Under the pieces are notes generated by a model that saw only the letters and a program-made list of their open reading frames with translations, made no database searches and had not been told where the DNA came from. Of a stretch of 7,706 nt of DNA, positions 1 through 5,410 are shown one piece after another. The position numbers and the translations under genes are program-made. The number at the start of each line of letters is the position of its first letter. Within the stretch, counting starts at the first letter, position 1. The DNA lies in NCBI GenBank assembly GCA_964575975.1, contig CAZNTU010000258.1:1-7706 (forward strand). The letters are read 5' to 3'. The stretch comes from G963674505 sp964575975. GTDB lineage: Bacteria > Desulfobacterota > Desulfobacteria > Desulfobacterales > SKZT01.

Positions 1-52
1 TCGTGCCGACGTTGACATGCGGCTTGGTTCGCTCATACTTCTGCTTCGCCAT
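1..52 (-). CDS. tuf: Elongation factor Tu, N-terminal fragment (runs off left edge)
   Basis: Only the first 17 codons lie in the window; they read MAKQKYERTKPHVNVGT, the start of bacterial EF-Tu just before its first GTP-binding loop. EF-Tu is the GTPase that carries aminoacyl-tRNA to the ribosome A site in the cytoplasm. The ATG is at 52-50, preceded by a strong Shine-Dalgarno (GGGGAGGA, about 59-66). The gene lies 124 bp downstream of tRNA-Thr(GGT) in the same orientation, the arrangement of E. coli thrT-tufB, so it is probably co-transcribed with the tRNAs. The gene is cut by the window edge, not truncated biologically as far as can be seen. Confidence 0.95.
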   Translation of the reverse strand, partial: MAKQKYERTKPHVNVGT

Positions 53-176
53 CTTGTCTTCCTCCCCTGCGTTTTTTTTATTTGCAAAATTCTCTTTCGT
101 TTTTGTCTGGCCCGCCCGCTTCGCTCCGTATACCTGCGGCCCACATCCGAAAAAACCAAACAATATTCAAAATCGA

Positions 177-253
177 TGGAGCCCACGACCGGAATCGAAC
201 CGGTGAACCTCTTCCTTACCAAGGAAGCGCTCTACCGTCTGAGCTACGTGGGC
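177..253 (-). tRNA. thrT: tRNA-Thr (anticodon GGT)
   Basis: The reverse strand folds into a complete cloverleaf: acceptor GCCCACG (253-247) pairs with CGTGGGC (187-181). The anticodon stem is CTTCC/GGAAG around loop TTGGTAA, and the T-arm is ACCGG-TTCGATT-CCGGT. The discriminator is T at 180, and the 3' CCA is encoded at 179-177. It reads ACC/ACU threonine codons. It is the last tRNA before tuf, as in E. coli. Confidence 0.97.
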
Positions 254-301
254 CTCTGCGACAAAACAAAACATGCTTAATGCGGATGTCTCAAGAAAAG
301 A

Positions 302-377
<76 letters not shown>

Positions 378-411
378 TCGAAATTCATTGCGCCATTAAG
401 GATGCGTATTT

Positions 412-439
412 ATTATAACCGTCTTTGTCCGACGATCAA
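412..439 (-). promoter_or_regulatory. Internal sigma70-type promoter ahead of tRNA-Gly / tRNA-Thr / tuf
   Basis: On the minus strand TTGATC (439-434) is followed, 16 bp later, by a perfect TATAAT (417-412). Transcription would start about 405, some 30 bp before tRNA-Gly. This suggests tRNA-Gly, tRNA-Thr(GGT) and tuf can be transcribed without reading through the upstream Thr-Tyr part. Seen in sequence; activity is inferred. Confidence 0.6.
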
Positions 440-459
440 CACGCTATCGCAAATAACAC

Positions 460-539
460 AAAAAAATCCCAAAGACTATGCAAGAAGCCATGTAGTACCA
501 GATGACCGAGGTCCAACTGCGGTCTCCTACATCCGGCTT
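460..539 (-). other. Nested stem-loop in the tRNA-Tyr to tRNA-Gly spacer, followed by a U-run
   Basis: In the transcript, AAGCC(gg)ATGTAG (539-527) pairs with CTACATGGCTT (495-485), an 11-bp stem broken only by a two-base bulge. Inside it GACCG (524-520) pairs with CGGTC (508-504). Eighteen bases after the stem comes a run of seven U (466-460). The spacing is too long for a classical intrinsic terminator, so it could be an RNA-processing site, a weak attenuator or a small structured RNA. I recognise no known family. Confidence 0.5.
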
Positions 540-550
540 TGTGTTGCGAT

Positions 551-635
551 TGGTGGTGGGGGGAGGATTTGAACCTCCGAAGGCTTCGCCGACAGATTTA
601 CAGTCTGTTCCCTTTGACCACTCGGGAACCCCACC
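551..635 (-). tRNA. tyrU: tRNA-Tyr (anticodon GTA)
   Basis: This is a class II tRNA with a long variable arm. Acceptor GGTGGGG (635-629) pairs with CCCCACC (561-555). The anticodon stem ACAGA/TCTGT encloses CTGTAAA (anticodon GTA), and the T-arm is GGAGG-TTCAAAT-CCTCC. The discriminator is A at 554, followed by an encoded CCA at 553-551. It reads UAU/UAC tyrosine codons. It is the second tRNA of the operon, 73 bp after tRNA-Thr(TGT). Confidence 0.97.
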
Positions 636-708
636 AAAAATTGCGTTTATATAACTGTTTATCGAGACAATTTCAAGAAAAAAATTCGACAATCTGCGTC
701 TCGACTCC

Positions 709-784
709 TGGAGCCAGCGGAGGGACTCGAACCCCCGACCCACTGATTACAAATCAGTAGCTCTACCTGCTGAGCTACGCTGGC
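709..784 (-). tRNA. thrU: tRNA-Thr (anticodon TGT)
   Basis: Acceptor GCCAGCG (784-778) pairs with CGCTGGC (719-713). Anticodon stem ACTGA/TCAGT encloses TTTGTAA (anticodon TGT). The T-arm is GGGGG-TTCGAGT-CCCTC with one G-U pair. The discriminator is T at 712, followed by an encoded CCA at 711-709. It reads ACA/ACG threonine codons. It is the first gene of the tRNA-tuf operon. Confidence 0.97.
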
Positions 785-798
785 CGAATGTTTCTGCA

Positions 799-811
799 TT
801 GTTAAAGATCA
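799..811 (-). promoter_or_regulatory. boxA-like antitermination signal in the tRNA-tuf leader
   Basis: The minus strand reads TGATCTTTAACAA between the promoter and the first tRNA. It differs at one position from TGCTCTTTAACA, the boxA element of E. coli rRNA leaders that recruits NusB/NusE (S10). The position, in the leader of a stable-RNA operon just before tRNA-Thr(TGT), fits antitermination. Function is inferred from the match and position. Confidence 0.65.
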
Positions 812-855
812 CAGCCGCCGCGCGGCAATCGACCGCCTCCAGCGTGAAATTCGTC

Positions 856-884
856 CTTTTAGCAGATCACTGGAACAAAATCAA
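856..884 (-). promoter_or_regulatory. Main promoter of the tRNA-tuf operon
   Basis: On the minus strand TTGATT (884-879) and TAAAAG (861-856) are separated by exactly 17 bp. The bases TGC just before the -10 give an extended -10 (TGn). Transcription would start about 849, about 65 bp before tRNA-Thr(TGT), leaving room for the boxA-like leader. An A/T-rich stretch (885-925) upstream of the -35 could act as an UP element. Boxes are seen; activity is inferred. Confidence 0.6.
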
Positions 885-936
885 GTTTTTTTTGGGGCGA
901 GAAATCAAAAAAAATTGGAAAAATAACCGATGACAT

Positions 937-1004
937 CCGACAAGGGGCTTGTTGCCCGAAAACAATTGTGTCGGCAAAGGCTCGATTCGAAATACCGAAT
1001 CGGG
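937..1004. repeat. Two adjacent inverted repeats in the divergent mltD / tRNA intergenic region
   Basis: CCGACA (937-942) and TGTCGG (969-974) form an outer stem around an inner GGGC/GCCC stem (945-948, 954-957). Next to it CTCGATTCG (981-989) pairs with CGAATCGGG (996-1004) over a 6-base loop, with one G-U pair. Neither is followed by a T-run on either strand, so they are not typical terminators. They lie between the tRNA-operon and mltD promoter candidates and could be protein-binding or leader structures. Confidence 0.35.
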
Positions 1005-1035
1005 GGTCGTCAGCCCAGACCTTGACGATAACTTC

Positions 1036-1065
1036 TTGACAAACGGCCCGGCTTCCATGTATTTG
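1036..1065 (+). promoter_or_regulatory. Candidate mltD promoter
   Basis: A consensus TTGACA (1036-1041) is followed after 18 bp by TATTTG (1060-1065), which matches three of six -10 positions. Transcription would start near 1072, giving a leader of about 57 nt. The -35 is strong and the -10 weak, so this is a tentative call. Confidence 0.4.
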
Positions 1066-1128
1066 TTTTCCTGAAACATTAAAGCGGAAGCAATTGCAGC
1101 AACTTTTTTCCAGTGCGGAGAACCTGCT

Positions 1129-2952
1129 TTGAAAAGTCTACGTTATTTATCCATATTGATTTTTGTCGCATTTCTGACTACATCGTGCGCAACCATGAAA
1201 AACAAGGGGACGCATGCTTCAAAAAAACCTTCTTCTCATTCGAAATCCGGCGAAAGGCTGCATTCCAAATCGGCCGGCATTTTCGTACAGCGCGACAACG
1301 ACGGATTGTCCTCCTTCGACGAGCTTGGTTCGGAATCCGACGGCTCGTCTGGCGAGACCGAAAGCACTAAGGGCGGAAAACCGCTAGACGCGGCGCTCGA
1401 GCTTTGCGAATTGAGCCAGGAATATTGGCAAAAGGGCGAACTGGAAAACGCCCTCGAGGCCCTCGACCAAGCCTACGATTTGATTATAAACGTGGACACT
1501 TACGACAAGCCGTCTCTCACCCAGCAAAAGGACGACCTGCGTTTCATGATCTCCAAGAGAATTCTTGAGATCTACGCGTCCAGAAACATTGTGGTAACCG
1601 GCTCCCACGAAGCTATTCCGTTGACCATCAACGAACACGTGCAACGGGAGATTGACGTTTTCACCACCGGAGCGGAAAAGAATTTTTTCCTCGAATCCTA
1701 CAAACGTTCTGGCAAGTACCGTCCCATGATCGTTGCCGCATTGAAGGACGCCGGCCTGCCCGAGGAACTCTCATGGCTCCCTCTCATAGAAAGCGGCTTC
1801 AAGGTAAACGCGTTGTCGCCGGCGCGGGCATTGGGCCTTTGGCAATTCATTCCCTCAACCGGCTACAAATTCGGCTTGAAAAGGGACCGCTATATCGACG
1901 AGCGTCTCGACTTCGAAAAATCCACGATTGCCGCCATAGAATATATGAAGGAGCTTCACCAGATGTTCGGCGAATGGGTTACAGTGCTGGCCGCCTACAA
2001 TTGCGGCGAAGGGAGGGTATTGCGCGTCATCAGGAGCCAGAACGTCAATTATCTCGACAATTTCTGGGACCTGTATACCCGCCTTCCCCAAGAAACCGCC
2101 AGATACGTCCCTCGCTTTCTGGCCACCTTGCACATCGTGAAGAACCTCGAACAATACGGTTTGGACACGGTCGCCTTGGATCAACCCCTCGAGTACGAGA
2201 CGGCAACCGTAAACAAGAAGGCGCATATCAAGGACATAGCCGGCTTGCTTCAAATTTCGGAAGAGGAACTGAAGAGCCTCAATCCCGAACTTCGATACAA
2301 CATTCTCCCGTCCGACAATTATACGTTGCGGGTACCTTTCGAAAAGAAAGAGGTTCTTCTCGCATCGTTGGAGGATATCCCGACATATGTTCCGACTCCC
2401 GAATATGTTCCAGCCGAAAAACAAACCCCGCCCCCCGAAAAGTACCATCGCCATCGCGTAAAGGGCGGAGATACCATTTCAAGCATCGCCAAACAATACG
2501 GCACCGACATCGAAACAATTGCCGCATGCAACAAACTTAACAAAAAATACACCATCGTGTCCGGACAAGCGTTGAAAATTCCCGCTCGATTCGTCGAAAG
2601 TTCGTCCAACGCATCCTCAGCCCGGACCGAGCCTGCATCGAAAACCGTCCAGCACGTCGTAAAGGCCGGTGACTCCCTATGGATACTCGCTAATAAATAC
2701 GGAACTACGGCGAACAGCATCAAACAATTGAACGGTCTCTCCAGTGGAACCCTTTACATCGGCCAAACCCTTAAAATCACTACCAACAACGCCGGAACCG
2801 AATCGAGCAGGCTTAAATATTTGGTAAGACATGGTGACAGTCCATCTTCCATAGCCAAACAACACAAAATGACCCTCGGCCATTTTCTGAAAATCAATAG
2901 ACTGGATTCCCGAAGCAAGATTTTCCCCGGACAAGTCTGCTATGTCGAATAG
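1129..2952 (+). CDS. mltD: MltD-like membrane-bound lytic murein transglycosylase with LysM repeats (lipoprotein)
   Basis: This enzyme cleaves the MurNAc-GlcNAc bond of peptidoglycan non-hydrolytically, giving 1,6-anhydro ends. Residues 1-20 are a lipoprotein signal with lipobox LTTSC (lipidated C20), followed by a Ser/Lys-rich linker. Residues 86-155 are helical and TPR-like. The SLT (GH23) domain spans about 185-340: catalytic Glu221 lies in LPLIESGF, followed by ALGLWQFIPSTG and AYNCGEG (289-295). A degenerate LysM-like unit covers about 355-403. Three clear LysM domains follow at about 440-485, 507-550 and 562-606, each with a [G/H]GD or AGD turn, and bind glycan strands. At 607 aa it is longer than the roughly 450-aa E. 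coli MltD, from the N-terminal linker and extra LysM. The start is TTG at 1129, supported by GGAG 8 nt upstream and by the intact signal peptide. Location is the outer membrane or periplasm, inferred. It stands alone, divergent from the tRNA-tuf operon. Confidence 0.93.
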   Translation: MKSLRYLSILIFVAFLTTSCATMKNKGTHASKKPSSHSKSGERLHSKSAGIFVQRDNDGLSSFDELGSESDGSSGETESTKGGKPLDAALELCELSQEYWQKGELENALEALDQAYDLIINVDTYDKPSLTQQKDDLRFMISKRILEIYASRNIVVTGSHEAIPLTINEHVQREIDVFTTGAEKNFFLESYKRSGKYRPMIVAALKDAGLPEELSWLPLIESGFKVNALSPARALGLWQFIPSTGYKFGLKRDRYIDERLDFEKSTIAAIEYMKELHQMFGEWVTVLAAYNCGEGRVLRVIRSQNVNYLDNFWDLYTRLPQETARYVPRFLATLHIVKNLEQYGLDTVALDQPLEYETATVNKKAHIKDIAGLLQISEEELKSLNPELRYNILPSDNYTLRVPFEKKEVLLASLEDIPTYVPTPEYVPAEKQTPPPEKYHRHRVKGGDTISSIAKQYGTDIETIAACNKLNKKYTIVSGQALKIPARFVESSSNASSARTEPASKTVQHVVKAGDSLWILANKYGTTANSIKQLNGLSSGTLYIGQTLKITTNNAGTESSRLKYLVRHGDSPSSIAKQHKMTLGHFLKINRLDSRSKIFPGQVCYVE

Positions 2953-2997
2953 GGCAACCCTCTGTAATCGTCGGCGGAGTCGTTTCGTGGAAAGCGG

Positions 2998-3054
2998 TTT
3001 GCGCGACGAAGGAAACAAAATTCTCGATTCCTGCAGATGTCCTTCGTCGCCAAA
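2998..3054. repeat. 15-bp inverted repeat with one bulged base, downstream of mltD
   Basis: TTTG(c)GCGACGAAGGA (2998-3013) is the reverse complement of TCCTTCGTCGCCAAA (3040-3054) apart from one extra C at 3002. The loop is 26 bases. It starts 45 bp after the mltD stop, so it may form the 3' end of that mRNA, but no T-run follows on either strand. Transcript-stabilising hairpin or protein-binding site are equal alternatives. Confidence 0.5.
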
Positions 3055-3243
3055 CTTCTGTGGCAGCGGTCGGTTCGCGCTCGCGCCATATGATTGGAAA
3101 CACCTCGTACGGAGAAGGACGCGAGCATCGCACATCTCGACTCCGTATCGGTCCGAAATCCTCAGAGCCGTTCCTGACTGCAAGACACAATTTATAATTA
3201 TTGACCACCCACCGCGCAGATCGCAATTTTTTGATCAAGAGAC

Positions 3244-3272
3244 TTGCAATATTCAAAAAATTGTTTTAGAAA
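3244..3272 (+). promoter_or_regulatory. Candidate promoter of tRNA-Arg
   Basis: TTGCAA (3244-3249) and TAGAAA (3267-3272) are separated by 17 bp, each matching four of six consensus positions. The spacer is A/T-rich. Transcription would start near 3279, about 50 bp before the tRNA. Confidence 0.5.
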
Positions 3273-3328
3273 GTCTCTGATCGTAGCGAGCCCAAGCAAG
3301 CTGCGCAACAAATTGAAACCCCGAACAA

Positions 3329-3401
3329 GCCCCCGTAGCTCAGTGGATAGAGCAATGGATTCCTAATCCATGCGCCGCAGGTCCGATTCCTGCCGGGGGC
3401 A
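3329..3401 (+). tRNA. tRNA-Arg (anticodon CCT), with C at position 55 and no encoded CCA
   Basis: The cloverleaf is complete. Acceptor GCCCCCG (3329-3335) pairs with CGGGGGC (3394-3400), and the D-stem is GCTC/GAGC. Anticodon stem ATGGA/TCCAT encloses TTCCTAA (anticodon CCT), and T-stem GCAGG pairs with CCTGC. It decodes AGG arginine codons. Two oddities stand out. The T-loop (3382-3388) is TCCGATT rather than TTCGATT, so nearly universal U55 is replaced by C. After discriminator A3401 the genome reads CTC, so CCA must be added by nucleotidyltransferase, unlike the four tRNAs at the left, which encode it. All stems are intact, so it is probably functional. tRNA-Arg(CCT) genes are frequent phage integration sites, but I found no integrase or repeated tRNA end here. 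Confidence 0.93.
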
Positions 3402-3624
3402 CTCGATAAACCTAAAAGCTTCTCGCGTTTCCCGCCTGGTTCAACTTCTTGATTCCCGAGTCTCTCGGTCTAAAACGATTTGTTTTCCAGATTTTCATCT
3501 TCCCCCCTGCTATCCTTGCTGGTCTGCCATATAGACGAAAGTATCCCTGAAAAATTCCACGCTTTGGAGATTGGACCGCATGGTGACGGAACGGATTATG
3601 ATCTTGCATACCTTTTTTATAGGC

Positions 3625-3681
3625 GACGGCAGCGGGAGGCGCCGCGCCGCCATGGAAGGCGGCGCTACGCTCCGTCTTTTT
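3625..3681 (+). terminator. Rho-independent terminator, plus strand
   Basis: A perfect 8-bp core stem GCGCCGCC (3644-3651) / GGCGGCGC (3658-3665) closes a 6-base loop. An outer stem GACGG(c)AGCG (3625-3634) / CGCTCCGTC (3668-3676) extends it, and five T follow directly (3677-3681). No T-run lies on the other side, so it works on the plus strand, most likely ending the tRNA-Arg transcript. Confidence 0.75.
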
Positions 3682-3699
3682 CCGGTGTGCAAGCTCGTT

Positions 3700-3737
3700 A
3701 AGCTTTCATTTATGAAGCATAAATGCTCTGCTTTCTT
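3700..3737 (+). terminator. Second, A/T-rich hairpin with T-rich tail
   Basis: CATTTATG (3707-3714) and CATAAATG (3718-3725) form a perfect 8-bp stem with a 3-base loop. AAGC (3700-3703) and GCTT (3730-3733) can add an outer stem. The plus strand continues TCTTTTT, which fits a weak backup terminator. On the minus strand the hairpin lies 35 bp after the DUF3618 stop and could form that mRNA's 3' end, although there is no T-run on that side. Confidence 0.4.
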
Positions 3738-3759
3738 TTTCACAAGGACCGGATGCCGA

Positions 3760-4917
3760 TTATGGTTCTTTGAAAGTTTTCACGCCTTCCGGCGACCATA
3801 GATCTTCGGTCCGGGTGAACTCTTTTCCGGAACCGGTCTCATCTTCCTTCTTCCGTTCCGTTTCATCCGAGGTCAATCCTTGTTTCTTGGCTTCCTGCTT
3901 GGCGGTTTCGGCTGCGGCCTTTCCGCTTTCCCGGACGACTTCCTTGGCCCGTTCCATGGTTTCCCGGCCTTGATGCTTGGCCTGTTCGAGTATTTCGTCT
4001 CGGGTTTCGCCCATCCATTCGTTCTCGGTGCGGGTCCTCGGTATCAGAAAACCGAGGGCCGCGCCGACCGCGAACAAGATGCCGGCCATGAAAAGGGGGC
4101 TCTCCTCGACCATCTGACGGGATTTGTACCCGACGCGTCTCGAACCGCCTCGAACCCGATGGCCCATTTCCTCAAATCTCTCGCGGGCATGACCCATCAT
4201 TTCGCTCGTTTTCTCTCCGGCGCGACGCGCCTTCTCGCGTGCTTCGGCGGTCATTCCGGACGCCTTTTCCTTGGCCTGCTCCGCCATTCCGGAGACCTTT
4301 TCCCTGGCCTCGCCTGTCCGGCCGGAAACTTCCGGGCTTTCCATCTCCTCCGCTTCTTCCGCATAATATCCTCTTACCCCTCCACTGGTCCTGGGGAATT
4401 GTCGAAAACGACCTCCCATATATCTCTCTTCGGAATAGGGATCGTGCGAATACAAATACTCGTCTTCCGCGTAGGGTTCCCGTACATAAGGGTGCCGGGG
4501 GTAATATTCTTCGTACTCGCCTTCGCCTTTAATCCTCTTGACCAGCCAGGCGAACCCCAGGCCGATCATGGCGGTGGGAGCTATGTTTTCCTTTATGGAA
4601 TCGTAAACGGAGTAACCTACGTTCTTTGCTCTGTACTTTGCCGAATGTGCCATGTCTTGCGCCTTTCCGATCGTCACTTCGCGTATCCTTTCCTGCGCCT
4701 GATCCTTCAAGGTCCCCGGCGCCAGGCGTTCCTTCAGTGCCTCGATCGTCGCCTGGGCCTCTATACGGTCCCTGGCGATTTCCGATCTGAGCTTCTCCAC
4801 CTCGGCACGCTCGGTGCGATCCATTTCCTTTATTGTTGGTGATTTTTTTTCTTTCGACTTCAGTTTCACCGATTCTTCGCTTCGGGAAAAAGACTTTTCG
4901 TGTTTTTTATCAGCCAT
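3760..4917 (-). CDS. DUF3618-domain protein with two hydrophobic segments and amphipathic repeats
   Basis: The protein has 385 aa and unknown molecular function. Residues 1-35 are Lys/Glu-rich. Residues 38-90 match the DUF3618 pattern: RSEIARDRIEAQATIEALKE, then the RLAPG turn and a helical stretch. A short hydrophobic helix lies at 112-126. Residues 132-190 are a Tyr/Glu/Arg-rich linker. Residues 199-255 hold repeated amphipathic units of the AREK/AKEK..GM type, resembling LEA-like helices. Residues 274-293 form a Gly-rich membrane helix (GILFAVGAALGFLIP) like the YqjD/DUF883 anchor, followed by a charged tail. The ATG at 4917 follows AAGGAAGGAG (4936-4927) at good spacing and overlaps the previous gene by 8 bp, so translation is probably coupled. 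It is the last gene of the operon. I infer an inner-membrane-associated envelope or stress role from context. Confidence 0.8.
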   Translation of the reverse strand: MADKKHEKSFSRSEESVKLKSKEKKSPTIKEMDRTERAEVEKLRSEIARDRIEAQATIEALKERLAPGTLKDQAQERIREVTIGKAQDMAHSAKYRAKNVGYSVYDSIKENIAPTAMIGLGFAWLVKRIKGEGEYEEYYPRHPYVREPYAEDEYLYSHDPYSEERYMGGRFRQFPRTSGGVRGYYAEEAEEMESPEVSGRTGEAREKVSGMAEQAKEKASGMTAEAREKARRAGEKTSEMMGHARERFEEMGHRVRGGSRRVGYKSRQMVEESPLFMAGILFAVGAALGFLIPRTRTENEWMGETRDEILEQAKHQGRETMERAKEVVRESGKAAAETAKQEAKKQGLTSDETERKKEDETGSGKEFTRTEDLWSPEGVKTFKEP

Positions 4918-5311
4918 ATTTATGCGCTCCTTCCTTAAAGGATTCGATCGTTAATTCCGGGGCGAATTTCATTTTTTTCAACGTTTTGATCCCTTTCATC
5001 GCAAATGCCGCGCCTACGATCAGAACTAGGGCTGTCACGATGAGAACCGCAAGCCACAAGGGCACTATATAATTCAGGGCGAGGGCCGCCGTAGCCATCA
5101 GTCCGAGAAACCCGGCGTAAAGCATCGCGGCGCCGACCGCCACATAGGCGGTGTTCTTTCCCGCAACCGTTCCTTTTTTAGACATTTCGAAAGTAGCCAA
5201 TTTGATTTCGTTGCGGACCAACGACTGAATGTATTGGTAAAGATCGGAGAAGAGATCGCCCACGGATCTTTCTTCTCTAAGCGGATGTATATTGTTAGCC
5301 ATATGCTTCAT
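4910..5311 (-). CDS. Phage holin superfamily III (YqjE-like) membrane protein
   Basis: This is a 133-aa inner-membrane protein. The N-terminal SVGDLFSDLYQYIQSLVRNE segment (16-35) and the following EIKLATFEMSKK helix match the Phage_holin_3_6 / YqjE family. Two transmembrane helices lie at about 54-78 and 82-105, separated by a short turn. The tail APELTIESFKEGAHKYG matches the family's usual 'P..T..SLKED' ending. The start is either ATG 5311 (AGGA 5 nt upstream) or ATG 5302 (AGGA 9 nt upstream, 130 aa); I chose the upstream one. Despite the family name, chromosomal members beside DUF883 and DUF3618 genes are not lysis holins as far as is known. It is the middle gene: the gap to the gene before is 99 bp, and it overlaps the next by 8 bp. 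Confidence 0.85.
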   Translation of the reverse strand: MKHMANNIHPLREERSVGDLFSDLYQYIQSLVRNEIKLATFEMSKKGTVAGKNTAYVAVGAAMLYAGFLGLMATAALALNYIVPLWLAVLIVTALVLIVGAAFAMKGIKTLKKMKFAPELTIESFKEGAHKYG

Positions 5312-5334
5312 TCCTTTCCTTCCATCCAGTCGAT

Positions 5335-5369
5335 GGAAATCGAATCGAAAGCCGATTTCCCCGATTTCC
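5335..5369. repeat. Tandem 9-bp repeat plus inverted copy between operon genes
   Basis: CCGATTTCC occurs twice in direct tandem (5352-5360, 5361-5369). An inverted copy of eight bases, GGAAATCG, lies at 5335-5342. Either direct copy could pair with the inverted one to form a hairpin just upstream of the holin-family ribosome site. A role in setting relative expression of the operon genes is speculative. Confidence 0.4.
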
Positions 5370-5410
5370 AAGGACCGGATTAAAAGTCAACGAGTGTTCC
5401 ATTCGAAGTT

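Larger units (their letters stand above)
2953..3328. other. Intergenic region between mltD and tRNA-Arg
   Basis: These 376 bases hold no convincing gene. Open frames exist on both strands but lack ribosome sites, recognisable motifs and natural composition. The stretch contains a long bulged inverted repeat (2998-3054), an isolated TATAAT at 3193-3198 without a good -35, and the tRNA-Arg promoter candidate at 3244-3272. It might be the remains of a lost gene, but nothing here proves it. Confidence 0.5.
3402..3759. other. Convergent intergenic region after tRNA-Arg
   Basis: This region lies between tRNA-Arg (plus) and the DUF3618 gene (minus). It holds a short hairpin CCGAG-tct-CTCGG (3456-3468), the strong terminator at 3625-3681 and an A/T-rich hairpin at 3700-3737. 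About 220 bases separate the tRNA from the terminator, with no convincing gene. The plus frame from ATG 3580 has a GGAG 10 nt upstream but reads straight through the terminator. Confidence 0.5.

Noticed and set aside
444..743. 99-codon minus-strand frame across tRNA-Tyr
   Set aside because: It runs through tRNA-Tyr and into tRNA-Thr, and its peptide is the known artefact of translating tRNA sequence (GVPEWSKGTDCKSV type).
1773..2540. 255-codon plus-strand frame inside mltD
   Set aside because: It is the alternate frame of mltD, very rich in Arg and without motifs. The mltD frame carries the catalytic and LysM signatures across the whole interval.
2677..3256. Overlapping minus-strand frames of 120 and 168 codons
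   Set aside because: They overlap each other and the end of mltD, lack ribosome sites and have shadow-like composition.
2942..3280. 112-codon plus-strand frame overlapping the mltD end
   Set aside because: It has no proper Shine-Dalgarno, is rich in Arg/Cys/Ser, spans the long inverted repeat and the tRNA-Arg promoter, and resembles no protein I know.
3329..3401. tRNA-Arg as a phage or island attachment site
   Set aside because: tRNA-Arg genes are common integration sites, but I found no integrase and no second copy of the tRNA 3' end in the window.
3510..3743. 77-codon minus-strand frame after the DUF3618 gene
   Set aside because: It starts at GTG without a Shine-Dalgarno and crosses both hairpins of the convergent terminator region.
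3571..3801. Short plus-strand frame with GGAG upstream of ATG 3580
   Set aside because: It reads through the strong terminator stem and T-run and ends antisense to the DUF3618 gene. A real gene is unlikely to contain its own terminator.
3880..4842. 320-codon open frame on the plus strand
   Set aside because: It lies antisense within the DUF3618 gene. Its product is Leu/Phe/Arg/Gly-rich without motifs, while the minus frame has a good ribosome site, family motifs and operon context.
4910..5311. Lysis holin of a prophage
   Set aside because: No endolysin, spanin or phage gene is near. The neighbours and the C-terminal pattern match the chromosomal YqjE-like branch of the family.
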